This document shows positions 27,792-37,166 of a stretch of DNA of 64,000 bases, piece by piece (positions within the stretch are counted from its first letter, which is position 1; each line of letters begins with the position of its first letter). The notes under the pieces were generated by a model. That model had not been told where the DNA came from, searched no databases, and saw nothing but the letters and a program-made list of their open reading frames with translations. The translations under genes were made by a program, and so were the position numbers. Source of the DNA: Cryobacterium breve (GTDB lineage Bacteria; Actinomycetota; Actinomycetes; Actinomycetales; Microbacteriaceae); the NCBI RefSeq assembly GCF_004402375.1, contig NZ_SOGJ01000028.1, positions 107,632-171,631 of the forward strand. Reading direction: 5' to 3'.

Positions 27792-29168
27792 GTGAGGATG
27801 ATGTCCAGAGAACGCCAGGTGCTGATCGTGGCGATTCTGGCGTCGTTCGTGGCATTTCTGGACGGCTCCATCGTCACGGTCGCGTTGCCGGCGATCTCGG
27901 GGGAGCTCGGCGGCGGGCTGGCGCTGCAGCAGTGGGTGGTCGACGGCTATCTGCTCTCCTTGGGTGCCCTGATCCTCGTGGCCGGGTCGCTCTCCGACAC
28001 GTTCGGCCGGGTGCGGGTGCTTCGGATCGGCCTGGTCTGCTTCGGAATCACTTCTCTCGCGTGCGCGGTAGCACCCTGGGGGAGCGCCCTCGTGGTCGCC
28101 CGGGTGCTGCAGGGCATGGCAGCCGCCTTGCTCGTGCCGAGCTCCCTAGCGCTGATCACCTCTAACTTCTCGGGGCCGGCACAGGCCCGAGCGATCGGCA
28201 CCTGGACCGGCTGGACGGGGATCGCGGGCATCATGGGCCCGGTACTCGGCGGCGTCCTGGTGGACACCCTGAGCTGGCGCCTCATCTTCGGGCTGAACGT
28301 GATCCCCATCGCGGTCACCCTGTACCTGCTGGTGGGACTGCACGAGCCCGTGCGCACCCGGCCGGCCGCGCCCCTCGACGGGTGGGGTGCCGGTCTGGCG
28401 GCGTTCGGCCTGGGCGGTGCCGTCTTCGCCTTGATCGAGCAGGGCCGTCTGGGCTGGTCCAGCCCAATCGTGTTCGTTCCGTTCATCGTCGGGCTGCTCG
28501 CCTTCGCCGGGTTCCTGTGGTGGGAGGCGCGCGCACCGCATCCGATGATGCCCCTCGACCTGTTCAGGATCCGCAATTTCGGGGTCGGCAACCTCGCCAC
28601 GGTCGGCGTCTATGCGGCCCTCAGCCTCGGGTTCTTCGTCTTCACGCTTTATCTGCAGCAGGTCGGCGGCTTCTCCGCCACCGCGGCCGGCTTCGCGGGA
28701 ATCCCGGCGACCGTCATGCTGCTCCTGCTCGCGACCCTGTTCGGCACGCTCGCCGGCCGCTACGGTCCACGGATGTTCATGGCCGTCGGTCCGGTCGTCG
28801 CGGGCCTCGGTTTCCTGCTGCTGCGTGGGGCGGTGCCGCCCATCGACCTCTGGGTGCAAGTCGTTCCGGCCATCGTGATGATCGGACTGGGTCTGGCCAT
28901 CACCGTGGCGCCTCTGACCTCCGCGGTGCTGGGCTCGATCCCCGCCGAGCAGGCCGGGATCGGGTCGGCCGTCAATAACGCCGTGGCCCGCGTGGCCGGG
29001 TTGATCGCGGTGGCCCTGGCCGGAACGATCATCGGGAGCGCGCTCGATGTGGGCGGATTCCAGCGTGTGATGGTGGTCGTGGCGGGCCTGATGATCGCCG
29101 GTGGGATCGTGTCCTGGCTCGGAATTCGCACCCCGGCTGCGCTTGCGGCACCAGAGCACGCCGAATAG
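27792..29168 (+). CDS. MFS exporter, DHA2-like
   Basis: 458-residue major facilitator with about 14 TM helices. Motif D1 is FVAFLDGSIVTVALPAI, motif A is GSLSDTFGRVRVLRIG, and the motif C region is GWTGIAGIMGPVLGG. The start is set at GTG 27792 because GGAGG (27781-27785) lies 6 nt upstream; the internal ATGs at 27798 and 27801 are less well spaced. Divergent from the flavodoxin-like gene, which might be functionally linked. It ends just before tRNA-Arg. Confidence 0.88.
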   Translation: MRMMSRERQVLIVAILASFVAFLDGSIVTVALPAISGELGGGLALQQWVVDGYLLSLGALILVAGSLSDTFGRVRVLRIGLVCFGITSLACAVAPWGSALVVARVLQGMAAALLVPSSLALITSNFSGPAQARAIGTWTGWTGIAGIMGPVLGGVLVDTLSWRLIFGLNVIPIAVTLYLLVGLHEPVRTRPAAPLDGWGAGLAAFGLGGAVFALIEQGRLGWSSPIVFVPFIVGLLAFAGFLWWEARAPHPMMPLDLFRIRNFGVGNLATVGVYAALSLGFFVFTLYLQQVGGFSATAAGFAGIPATVMLLLLATLFGTLAGRYGPRMFMAVGPVVAGLGFLLLRGAVPPIDLWVQVVPAIVMIGLGLAITVAPLTSAVLGSIPAEQAGIGSAVNNAVARVAGLIAVALAGTIIGSALDVGGFQRVMVVVAGLMIAGGIVSWLGIRTPAALAAPEHAE

Positions 29169-29217
29169 CTGTTATAGTTTTCAAGTTGTCATAGAGCGCT
29201 TAGCTGTTTGACAGCCT

Positions 29218-29290
29218 GCGCTCGTAGCTCAACGGATAGAGCATCTGACTACGGATCAGAAGGTTGGGGGTTCGAATCCCTTCGGGCGCA
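29218..29290 (+). tRNA. tRNA-Arg(ACG)
   Basis: Acceptor GCGCTCG pairs with CGGGCGC (one T-G pair), the anticodon loop has ACG, the T loop is GGTTCGAATCC, and the discriminator is A. The last 45 bp from the anticodon onward are repeated at 45352-45396, as expected when an integrative element uses the tRNA 3' end as its attachment site. Confidence 0.95.
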
Positions 29291-29294
29291 CAGT
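29250..29294. repeat. att-like direct repeat, left copy (tRNA-Arg 3' half)
   Basis: 45 bp from the tRNA-Arg anticodon loop to 4 bp past its 3' end. It matches 45352-45396 with one mismatch (G/T in the T stem). In this copy the tRNA is complete. Confidence 0.75.
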
Positions 29295-29800
29295 AAGAGA
29301 AGACCGGAACTCCGCGGGTCTTCGGCCGTCGCTCACTCCTCATCAGAAGGAGTGAGGGGCCATGCTCAGTCACACGGTCAGCCATACCCGATCCACCTGC
29401 TACGTGCGCGCACACCAAACGAATCCCTTCGTCGGCGCGCTCCTGACCTCATCGTCCGCGAACACCTGGCCGCGAGCTTGGGCGCCCGAGGCCCCGAATC
29501 AGCCGTCTACGAGGCCATGGGTGAGTGGCTCTTTTCGTTCTCCGCGTCATTCGCGCACTGGGAAACTCCGAAGGTCATGGACCGCGATGTCTTGTCACAC
29601 CGATTTGGTGACGGCTGCTGACCGCGACGCCGGACGCCGACGCCGAGGCGCATCCGTCGTCGTGAACAGATACCGGCGGGCGGAAGACGCCCTGGTGAAC
29701 ACCGCCGCGCCGGCTTGAGCATGCAGGGGGACTTCGGCAGGCTTCCACAGGAAGTTGCAGCACCACGCGCACCGCAGCTCAGAGTCTGAAGGAGTCTCCC
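29295..29800. other. 506 bp without a recognised gene
   Basis: Right after tRNA-Arg. Short open frames exist on both strands, one with RAPDLIVREHLAASLGARG, but none has a clear start, Shine-Dalgarno or known domain. It may be the remains of integrase or other island-entry DNA. The promoter of the next gene is presumably here. Confidence 0.5.
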
Positions 29801-30664
29801 ATCCGTTTCGCACCCGTTTCCTCGGCCCTCGTGGCCGCCCTTGCCTTCGCGACGCTCGCTGGCGCCGCGGCACCACCGGAGCAGCACACGGCTGCGCGCT
29901 CACGCGGCGTCGACGTCGTGCTCGGCGAGCCGCTGGCGGCCGCGCACGCCCACAACGACTACGAGCACGAGCGCCCGCTCTTCGATGCCCTCGAGCAGGG
30001 CTTCACCAGCGTGGAGGCCGACGTCTGGCTGATCGGCGGCGAACTTCTCGTCGCGCACAGCCTCGAGGCGGTACGGCCGGGCGTCACGCTCGAGAGCCTT
30101 TACCTCGAACCGCTGGACGAGATCGCGAAGGGTCGCAGCGTGTACCCCGGTTGGAAAGGCAGCGTGCAGCTGCTGATCGACATCAAGTCCGAGCCGGAGA
30201 CGACGTACGCGGCGATCGAAGCAGCCCTCGCGGAACACTCCGGAATCATGACCCGCTACTCCGACGGAAAGACCAAGCGCGGGGCGGTCACCGCGGTGGT
30301 GAGCGGCAATCGCCCCCTGGCGACGATGCGGGCCCAGACGAACCGGTTCAGCTTCTACGATGGCCGTTCCGGCGACCTCGCCGGCGACATCCCGGCCACA
30401 CTCATGCCGCTGGTCAGCGAAAACTGGACCAGGCTGTTCACCTGGAACGGTGAAGGCGCTATGCCCGAGGCCGAGCGGGCGAAGCTCCACGAGTACGTGC
30501 AGACCGCGCACGACAAGGGCTACCGCGTGCGCTTCTGGGCGACGACGGATGTGGCCGGTGCGGCGCGCGACGCGGTCTGGACGCAGCTCTATGAGGCCGG
30601 AGTCGACCACATCAACACCGACGATCTGGTCGGCCTCAGGGAATTCCTCAGCGCCCGCCCCTGA
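29801..30664 (+). CDS. secreted PI-PLC/GDPD-like phosphodiesterase-fold protein
   Basis: About 287 residues. The fold resembles the PI-PLC-like phosphodiesterase (GDPD/AIM6-like) group: AAHAHNDYEHERPLFDALEQG gives the HxHN/D start, VEADVWLIGGELLVAHSL the Glu/Asp/His set, LLIDIKSEPET the metal site, and VDHINTDDL the terminus. Frame and Shine-Dalgarno (AAGGAG, 29789-29794, 6 nt spacing) point to an ATC codon at 29801 as start, giving a normal signal peptide (IRFAPVSSALVAALAFATLAGA). The first standard start is GTG 29831, which lacks a Shine-Dalgarno. So the gene either uses a rare ATC start or has a mutated ATG. Substrate probably a phosphodiester outside the cell. Confidence 0.75.
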   Translation: MRFAPVSSALVAALAFATLAGAAAPPEQHTAARSRGVDVVLGEPLAAAHAHNDYEHERPLFDALEQGFTSVEADVWLIGGELLVAHSLEAVRPGVTLESLYLEPLDEIAKGRSVYPGWKGSVQLLIDIKSEPETTYAAIEAALAEHSGIMTRYSDGKTKRGAVTAVVSGNRPLATMRAQTNRFSFYDGRSGDLAGDIPATLMPLVSENWTRLFTWNGEGAMPEAERAKLHEYVQTAHDKGYRVRFWATTDVAGAARDAVWTQLYEAGVDHINTDDLVGLREFLSARP

Positions 30665-30762
30665 TCCCGTAGTTCCCCTCGCCGACATCTGGAATTCACC
30701 CGTTCGCCATCTGCTGCCCCTCAACAGGGGGAACGATTGACCACGACCCTGGAGGACTTCGA

Positions 30763-32589
30763 ATGCCCGCAATCAGCCGCCGCCGCAGTGCCTCGGCCAC
30801 CGTATTGGCGCTCGTTATCGGAAGCGTCCTCGCCACCGGGGCGATGGTACCGGCGGCATCAGCTGACGACGGCGACGAGCGCGACTCGCCCTCGCGAAAG
30901 GCCGCCGGGCTCACGCTGAGTGTGCTCGGCCGCTACGAGACCGGCGTCTTTGACGCGTCGGCCGCCGAGATCGTCACTTATCACGCCGACAGCGAGCGCC
31001 TCTTTGTCGTCAACGCGCAGGCCGGCGCGGTCGACGTGCTCGACGCCGTAGACCCCGCGGTCCCCACGAAGCTCTTCGACCTCACGGCGGAGGGCATCAC
31101 GGCCGACGACGGTTCGGTGATCCCGGCGGGAACCACCGCGAACTCCGTTGCGGTCCGCGAGGACGGGCTCGGTGCGATCGCCATCGAATCCGACGTGAAG
31201 ACGGATGCCGGCTGGCTGGTCTTCTTCGACGCGAACACCGACGAGGCGGCCGTGCTGGGAGCCGTGCGGGTGGGCGCGCTCCCCGACATGGTCAGCATCT
31301 CGGCCGACGGCCGCTATGCCGTCGTCGCAAACGAGGGGGAGCCCAACGAGGACTTCACCGTCGACCCGGAGGGTTCGGTCAGCATCGTCACCCTGCCGGG
31401 GCGCGTGACCGCGCCGGTGCAATCGGTGGTCAGAGCCGCCGACTTCCACGCGTTCGAGGCGGGCGGCGGCAAGACCCTGCCGGAGGATGTTCGCGTCTTC
31501 GGGCCCAGATTGGGGGCCAACCCGGTCTCGGTGAACCTTGAACCGGAGTATGTCGCGATCGACGCCGGGAGCGAGGTCGCCTACGTCGCCCTGCAGGAGG
31601 CCAACGCGGTGGCCGTCGTGAGCCTCGCGGAGGCCGACATCACCGAAATCTGGCCGCTCGGGTTCAAGGACCACGGCCTGGACGGAAACGGAATCGACGC
31701 CTCGGACCGCGATCCGACGGGCGCGCCGACCCTCAACATCAAAAGCTATGAGGGTCTCAAGGGCATGTACATGCCCGACGGAATCACCGCATACACCGCC
31801 GACGACGAGACCTACCTGGTCACCGCCAACGAGGGCGACGCCCGCGAATGGGGTGACTACGAGGAGGGTGTCAGGGTGAAGGATCTGGGCGCGGATGGCC
31901 TCCTGCCGATCTGCGCGGACAGCCCACTGGCCGGCCTGACCGGCGACGCCGATCTCGGCCGGCTGAACGTGACCACCGAGAACGGTCTGAACGAGGCAGG
32001 CACTTGCTACCAGGAGCTCTACGCCTTCGGTGCTCGCTCCTTCTCGATCTGGACGACCGGCGGTGAGCAGGTCTTCGACTCGGCTCAGCAGCTCGAGGAG
32101 ATCACGGCCGCGGCCAACCCCGACTTCTTCAACTCCAACCACAGTGTGTCCAACCTGGAGGGCCGCAGCGACGACAAGGGTCCTGAGCCGGAAAACCTCG
32201 CGATCGGCGAGATCGACGGCCGCAGCTACGCCTTCATCGGACTTGAGCGCGTCGGCGGGATCATGGCCTACGACATCACCGACCCCGCCTCGGCCACGTT
32301 CGTGCTCTATATCAACAATCGTGACTTTTCCGTTTCGATGGAGGGGTCGGTTGAGGCCGGAACGGGCGCGGCCGATCTGCCGCGGGCGGGCGACCTCGGC
32401 CCGGAGGGCCTCGTCTTCGTCTCTGCGAAGGACTCGCCGAGCGGTAGGCCGATGCTCGCGGTCGGCAACGAGGTCTCCGGAACGACGACGTTGTTCGCCA
32501 TTGCCGCAGAGGGGAAGAAGCGTGATCGCAGCGCCGACAAGGACCGTGACGACAAGGGTCACTCCGACCGGGGCGACTCCGGCCGTTAG
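30763..32589 (+). CDS. secreted choice-of-anchor-I beta-propeller protein
   Basis: 608 residues with a Sec signal peptide (about 1-32, ending PAASA). The body has repeated blade segments that match the choice-of-anchor-I family: LGRYETGVFDASAAEIVTYH, RLFVVNAQAGAVDVLD, YAVVANEGEPNED, YLVTANEGDAREWGDY and EGLVFVSAKDSPSGRPML. The last 25 residues are a charged Asp/Arg/Lys tail with no sorting signal. The function of the family is unclear; members often sit near phosphatases. It lies 98 bp after the phosphodiesterase-like gene, probably in the same unit. Confidence 0.85.
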   Translation: MPAISRRRSASATVLALVIGSVLATGAMVPAASADDGDERDSPSRKAAGLTLSVLGRYETGVFDASAAEIVTYHADSERLFVVNAQAGAVDVLDAVDPAVPTKLFDLTAEGITADDGSVIPAGTTANSVAVREDGLGAIAIESDVKTDAGWLVFFDANTDEAAVLGAVRVGALPDMVSISADGRYAVVANEGEPNEDFTVDPEGSVSIVTLPGRVTAPVQSVVRAADFHAFEAGGGKTLPEDVRVFGPRLGANPVSVNLEPEYVAIDAGSEVAYVALQEANAVAVVSLAEADITEIWPLGFKDHGLDGNGIDASDRDPTGAPTLNIKSYEGLKGMYMPDGITAYTADDETYLVTANEGDAREWGDYEEGVRVKDLGADGLLPICADSPLAGLTGDADLGRLNVTTENGLNEAGTCYQELYAFGARSFSIWTTGGEQVFDSAQQLEEITAAANPDFFNSNHSVSNLEGRSDDKGPEPENLAIGEIDGRSYAFIGLERVGGIMAYDITDPASATFVLYINNRDFSVSMEGSVEAGTGAADLPRAGDLGPEGLVFVSAKDSPSGRPMLAVGNEVSGTTTLFAIAAEGKKRDRSADKDRDDKGHSDRGDSGR

Positions 32590-32616
32590 TGGTAACTGCG
32601 GCAATGTCGGCCTGAC

Positions 32617-33223
32617 GTGGACTTGATTCACGAGGCCGTCGAAGCCACGACTGCCGCAGACTACGTGGTGGCCGTCGTGGGTGATCGGATAGAGCTGGTC
32701 GGCGAGGGCCGGTCAACCGCGACGCTCGAATTGGTGGGCGGTCAAATTGCCTTGCTGGACGCGTTGGCGGTCATTGGAACTCCTATGCTTGTCCTGCTGA
32801 TGGCGTCCAAACCTTTGGTGCTGCCGGGATCGGCGATGAATGCGGCTGCCGATCTCGTTCGCCCGGCACGTTGGCCAGCAGCCGACTTATTACAACCAGA
32901 TCCGTGGGCAGCACGGCGACCGGTACGCCGATCTGAACCAGAGCCCGTCGTTTAGCTTCGGCGAGGGGCTTCCCTACACGCGGGTTGAGTATTCGAACCT
33001 GCGGCTTCAGTGTGCCGACCTGTCGAGAATTGACACCGTGAGGGCCGAAATCACACTGCACAACGTCGGCGATCGTGCGGTTGTCGAGACAGTGCAGGCC
33101 TATGTGACTGTCCTGGTCACCTCGGTGAGCTGGGCTGATATGGCGCTGAAGGCCTTTACCCAGGTGCCCCTCGACCCGGAGCAGACGGCGACCGTCTCCA
33201 TCACGGTGCCCGTGGTCGACTGA
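32617..33223 (+). pseudogene. GH3 beta-glucosidase, C-terminal remnant
   Basis: Only the C-terminal part of a GH3 enzyme survives. The first frame (to about 32850) reads ADYVVAVVGDRIELVGEGRS and VLLMASKPLVLPGSAMNAA, from the GH3 C domain. A second frame (32840-33223) continues RLPISFARHVGQQPTYYNQI and FGEGLPYTRVEYSNL plus the fibronectin-III-like end. Between them roughly 30 residues and the reading frame are lost. The N-terminal catalytic barrel is absent. Beside the GH5/ABC/ROK locus it looks like a decayed member of that pathway. Confidence 0.82.
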
Positions 33224-33360
33224 CGGCGTGTAACCAGTGCGGAGGGACGAAACTGGGGCCCAACGTCGCTTCCTGACGGATTGCCTCGACGGTGATTCTG
33301 GGCGTGCTGCAGGCCGCGAGCTGGCGGCCTAGGCCGGCTACCCGCGCTTCCGGTGACGCC

Positions 33361-34650
33361 CTATTTCAGGGCAAGCGATGATTGTTCCGGGGCGGACCGA
33401 ACAGTGCGAGTTCCGCGAGGTTCGTTCATGAGCGCCCCCAGAGGCATCATCGCGGCTCCAAGGGCCACGGTGTCGCCACCGAAGTGGCAGGCTACGAGTT
33501 CGAACTGGCTGCCCGGACGGTCGAGCGCCTCGGTCTGGGTTGCCGCGAAGATTCGATCGCCCAAGGTTTCCATCAGGCGTAGGCCCACCCACCCGCCGAC
33601 AATGACGCGCTGCGGGTTGGTGAGGTTGACCAGACCACCCAAGGCGGAGCCCAGCGTGGCGACCAGTTCCTCAACCACGGCAACCGCAACGGGGTCACCG
33701 GCTCTATCGGCGTCGAGGAGCTCGCCGATGGCGCGCCAGCCTGACCCCTCCACAGTGGCGCCTTCATCGCGCCACGTATCCAGGATCGCGTCAGCGCCCA
33801 GGTACGCCTCAACGCAGCCGCGGCCGCCGCAACGGCAGGGGCGACCATTGCGGGCGATCTTGAGGTGACCCCATTCTCCGGCGCTACTTCTACAGCCGTG
33901 GGCGAGTTCGCCGCCACTCACGATGGCCAGGCCCACGCCGCGACCGAGGAGCACGACGAGGGCTTCGTCGATGCCGCGGGCGGCGCCATCCCACAGTTCG
34001 GCCATCGCCAGGGTCTTCGCCCCGTTCTCGGCGAAGACCGGAATGTCGTGGGAGATCAGTTGGTGCGCTGGGATGGGCGGCCAGCCGAGGCCTTGCGCAT
34101 GGAGCACCTGGCGACCGTCCGCATCCGTCTCGACGATGCCCGGAAGGCCGAGGCCCACCCCGACCATGCGTTCCCAGGCGTCGGGGTTTCGTAGCTGGAG
34201 TGCGTCGAGGGCTTCGTCGAGATCGCGGGCGATCGCTTCGACGGGTTCGCCGGCAGTGCCGCCCCGAAACTCCCGGTCGATCCGTGTCATGGAGAGGTCG
34301 AAGAGCTCCACGGCGACACCACGCTCGCCAACGTCGGCGCCGATCATGTATGCGCCGGAGGGGTTGGGGGTGAGCAGTGTGATCGGCCTGCCGCCGGTGG
34401 ACGCTATCAGGCCGGCTTCGATTACTAGGCCCTCGTTGATGAGCTCCGACACGAGGTTCGTCACCGACGCGACAGACAGCCCACACTCCAGAGCGATTTC
34501 GGCGCGCGTGGTCTGGCCGGACAGGATGATGCTCCGCAGGGCGTGGCGCCGGTTTCGTTGGCGCACATCACCTACCGTCGCAGGAGCCGATCCTGGCGTT
34601 CCCGGACGGGAGTGAGCGGCGCGTGTGTTCTTCTGTTCTGAACCTTTCAC
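33361..34650 (-). CDS. ROK-family transcriptional regulator
   Basis: 429 residues: a winged-helix DNA-binding domain (about 30-95, TRAEIALECGLSVASVTNLV) and a ROK domain. The ROK zinc/sugar motif CRCGGRGCVEAYLG is at about 270, and GHLKIARNG precedes it. It overlaps the GH5 gene by 4 bp, making it the last gene of the sugar operon, and it probably represses that operon until a sugar binds. The length is typical of NagC/XylR-like regulators. Confidence 0.92.
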   Translation of the reverse strand: MKGSEQKNTRAAHSRPGTPGSAPATVGDVRQRNRRHALRSIILSGQTTRAEIALECGLSVASVTNLVSELINEGLVIEAGLIASTGGRPITLLTPNPSGAYMIGADVGERGVAVELFDLSMTRIDREFRGGTAGEPVEAIARDLDEALDALQLRNPDAWERMVGVGLGLPGIVETDADGRQVLHAQGLGWPPIPAHQLISHDIPVFAENGAKTLAMAELWDGAARGIDEALVVLLGRGVGLAIVSGGELAHGCRSSAGEWGHLKIARNGRPCRCGGRGCVEAYLGADAILDTWRDEGATVEGSGWRAIGELLDADRAGDPVAVAVVEELVATLGSALGGLVNLTNPQRVIVGGWVGLRLMETLGDRIFAATQTEALDRPGSQFELVACHFGGDTVALGAAMMPLGALMNEPRGTRTVRSAPEQSSLALK

Positions 34651-36206
34651 GTCCTGGGCTCCAATACGATCTGTGCGATGGATGTCATATCGGTGGCGGT
34701 GACCCGCAATCCTCGGCTTGTAATTTCAGTGGTGACCCGGGCGTCCTCACCGAAAGCGTCGAGTACCCGACACGTTCCGGCGCTGGCCGCAAGCTCGAAT
34801 TCCAGCCAGTCGTCGGTCGCGAGTCGCACGACCAGTTGCTCGTTTGGGCTATACGGCCGGCCATCGGTCTGTTCGAATGGGTTCTGAGGGTTTTCACCCG
34901 GCCACGCCCATATTAGCGTGACCTTCTCGTCGTCGCGGATGCCGGGGAGGGGCCGCGCATCGGCCACTGAATATGACTCGCCCGCACCACGGTAGCCGAA
35001 TCCCCAGCCGGGGATGACGGTCGGCCGGTCGGCGAGTAGCGCGGCCACAACGTCGGCCTGCCAGGTGCAGTTTTCCATCCTCATCGCGCTCAGCAGGCCG
35101 TCGAAGATGACCTGCGCCTCGTCCCGGCTGAGTGCTGAGGGATCTTGGACGCTGGCGACGACCTTGCTCCAGCCGCGGGGGGCGACGATCGAGGCGGGTG
35201 AGGTGAGCGTGTCGATCTTTTTCCAGGGCCAGAAGTTCCAGCCGATGTCGTGGGTTTCGTAGAGCCGGAACGCGGCGTAGATCCACTCGAGGGTGTTTTC
35301 GCCGCCCTCGCCCATGTAGATCGGCAGGCCGAGTCGGTCCCGCACTTCGAGGAAGGCAGCGATGCTGGCCCGGTCGGGAGAGGACCAGTACTTGTGAAAC
35401 TGGAGCAGCGAATTGTTGTCCCACACCTCGGTGAAGATGTCCCAGTTCGTCGCCCAGTGCGAGCCCTCGTACACGATGAGGTGATCCCGGTCTACAAGGC
35501 GAATCTCAGCGGTCAGGTCGCGGTACAGGGTCGCTAGCTCGCCGGCATAGCGGTACTGCCACTCGTTGGGCAGGGGTTCATTGAGCAAGTCGTAGCCCAG
35601 CACCACCGTCTCGTGGGCATAGCGCTTGGCCAGCTGCCGCCACAGCTGGATCGTTCGGTCGCGATAAATCGGGTCCATGAACAGCTCAGGCAGGTTGTGG
35701 GGCGAGTCGTCGATGTTGGTGCCGGTCTGGCCGCCTGGCGCGCCGTGCAGGTCGAGGAGCACCCACACTTTGTGGGTGCGACACCAGCCGATCAGCCGGT
35801 CGATAAGGGCGTAACCGGCCTCGATTGGTGAACCGTCCTCGTTCTGGATCAGGCGTGAATTGATCGGCAGGCGCACGTGATCGAAGCCGCTTCGGGCAAT
35901 CTGTTCGATGTCAGCCTCTGTAATGAACGAAGCGCGGAACGCGGTCCAGAATTCGGATGCCCGTTCGGGGCCGATGAGTCGTTCGACCAGGGATTCAATT
36001 TCGCGTGGTGATGCGGCGCCCTCCCCGAATTTCCACATGTAGCCTTCCGGCAGCATCCAGTTGCCCAGGCCCACGCCGCGAAGCAGCAGTTCGCGGCCCA
36101 GCCCGTCGACGAGCCGGGCGTTGCGAGCGTGCACGAAGCCGTCAAAGGTGGCCGGACGTGGTTCGAATGATCGCTCGGGGGCGATGGTGGTCGTGGTGTC
36201 AGTCAT
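34647..36206 (-). CDS. GH5 glycoside hydrolase
   Basis: 519 residues, no signal peptide, so intracellular. The GH5 barrel has RGVGLGNWMLPEGYMWKFG, FDHVRLPINSR, VLLDLHGAPGG, the acid/base Glu in YDLLNEPLPNEW (about 208) and the nucleophile Glu in IYMGEGGENTLEW. A C-terminal beta-sandwich spans about 400-519. It probably cleaves an imported beta-glucan or beta-mannan oligosaccharide. The gene follows two ABC permeases and overlaps the ROK regulator, which supports one operon. The exact linkage is not readable from sequence. Confidence 0.9.
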   Translation of the reverse strand: MTDTTTTIAPERSFEPRPATFDGFVHARNARLVDGLGRELLLRGVGLGNWMLPEGYMWKFGEGAASPREIESLVERLIGPERASEFWTAFRASFITEADIEQIARSGFDHVRLPINSRLIQNEDGSPIEAGYALIDRLIGWCRTHKVWVLLDLHGAPGGQTGTNIDDSPHNLPELFMDPIYRDRTIQLWRQLAKRYAHETVVLGYDLLNEPLPNEWQYRYAGELATLYRDLTAEIRLVDRDHLIVYEGSHWATNWDIFTEVWDNNSLLQFHKYWSSPDRASIAAFLEVRDRLGLPIYMGEGGENTLEWIYAAFRLYETHDIGWNFWPWKKIDTLTSPASIVAPRGWSKVVASVQDPSALSRDEAQVIFDGLLSAMRMENCTWQADVVAALLADRPTVIPGWGFGYRGAGESYSVADARPLPGIRDDEKVTLIWAWPGENPQNPFEQTDGRPYSPNEQLVVRLATDDWLEFELAASAGTCRVLDAFGEDARVTTEITSRGLRVTATDMTSIAQIVLEPRT

Positions 36207-36221
36207 AGTGGACTCCGATTG

Positions 36222-37166
36222 TTACTTGAGGCCCGAGAGCGCGAAGCCCTGGATTACATGGCGCTGGAAGATGATGAAAACGATCAGAATCGGGACGACC
36301 ATGATCGATGCGGCGGCCATCTGCAGGGATGGGTTCACCGCGATTTGTTGGTTGAGCAGCGCAAGGCCGACGGAAAGCGTGTAGAACTGCTGATCGCTGG
36401 CGATTACCAGAGGCCAGAGGAAGCTGTTCCAGCCCGCGATGAAAGTGAGTACTACCTGCACGGCGAGGATGGGCCCGGACATGGGGAGCACGACCTGCCA
36501 GAAGGTGCGGAATTCGCCGGCGCCGTCGAGGCGGGCGGCTTCGAGGAGTTCGGTTGGGATCGTGCTCATGAATTGCCGGAACAGGAAGATGCTGAATCCG
36601 CTGACAAGCGTGGGCAGGGCGATGCCGAGCAGGGTGTTTGTCAGTTTCATCCCGTTGAGCATCAGGTAGGTCGGGATCATCGTCACCTGGACAGGGATCA
36701 TCATCGTGGCCAGGACGATGAAGAAGAGCACCTTGCGGCCCCGAAAATCGAATTTTGCGAACGCGTAGCCGGCCATGGCCATCAGGAACAGGCCGATGAA
36801 CCCGATGAGCACGACGATCACTGTGTTGACGAAGTATCGACCGAAGTCCAGCTCGGTGAATAGGCGCAGGTAGTACTCGAGGGTGGGTGCCTGCGGAAGC
36901 AGCGACGGCGGATACTGCACCGCCTCGCGCTGTGGTTTGAACGAGGATGCGATCATCCAGAAGAACGGGAAGGCGGTGATCAGCGCACCGATGACCAGAG
37001 CGACACCGATTATCACGGTCACGGTACGACCGCGGGACGACGCCGACTTGTTGCGGGCGCGCTGAGGCTGCTGGTAGACCCGGCCACCCTCCACGTCCGA
37101 CTCTGGCTGAAGCAGCGTGCGTGACACAGTGCGCAGCTCACTGCGCCCGCTGAGCCGGTTAGTCAT
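36222..37166 (-). CDS. sugar ABC transporter permease, MalG type
   Basis: 314 residues: a long basic cytoplasmic N-terminus (about 1-45), then about six TM segments. The CUT1 pattern FFWMIASSFKPQREAVQYPP is at about 68-87, and AGYAFAKFDFRGRKVLF follows. The EAA loop reads ELLEAARLDGAGEFRTFWQVVLP. The start overlaps the preceding permease by 8 bp. As in the first sugar locus, no ATPase gene is present. Confidence 0.93.
   Translation of the reverse strand: MTNRLSGRSELRTVSRTLLQPESDVEGGRVYQQPQRARNKSASSRGRTVTVIIGVALVIGALITAFPFFWMIASSFKPQREAVQYPPSLLPQAPTLEYYLRLFTELDFGRYFVNTVIVVLIGFIGLFLMAMAGYAFAKFDFRGRKVLFFIVLATMMIPVQVTMIPTYLMLNGMKLTNTLLGIALPTLVSGFSIFLFRQFMSTIPTELLEAARLDGAGEFRTFWQVVLPMSGPILAVQVVLTFIAGWNSFLWPLVIASDQQFYTLSVGLALLNQQIAVNPSLQMAAASIMVVPILIVFIIFQRHVIQGFALSGLK

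Noticed and set aside
29360..29640. Possible integrase or phage remnant after tRNA-Arg
   Set aside because: The short frames contain no recombinase motifs such as the Arg-His-Arg-Tyr set, so no integrase can be claimed.
33284..33305. Possible third arm of the 81 bp repeat (TCGACGGTGATTCTGGGC)
   Set aside because: Only a partial match to one arm, and no complementary arm lies about 50 bp further on.
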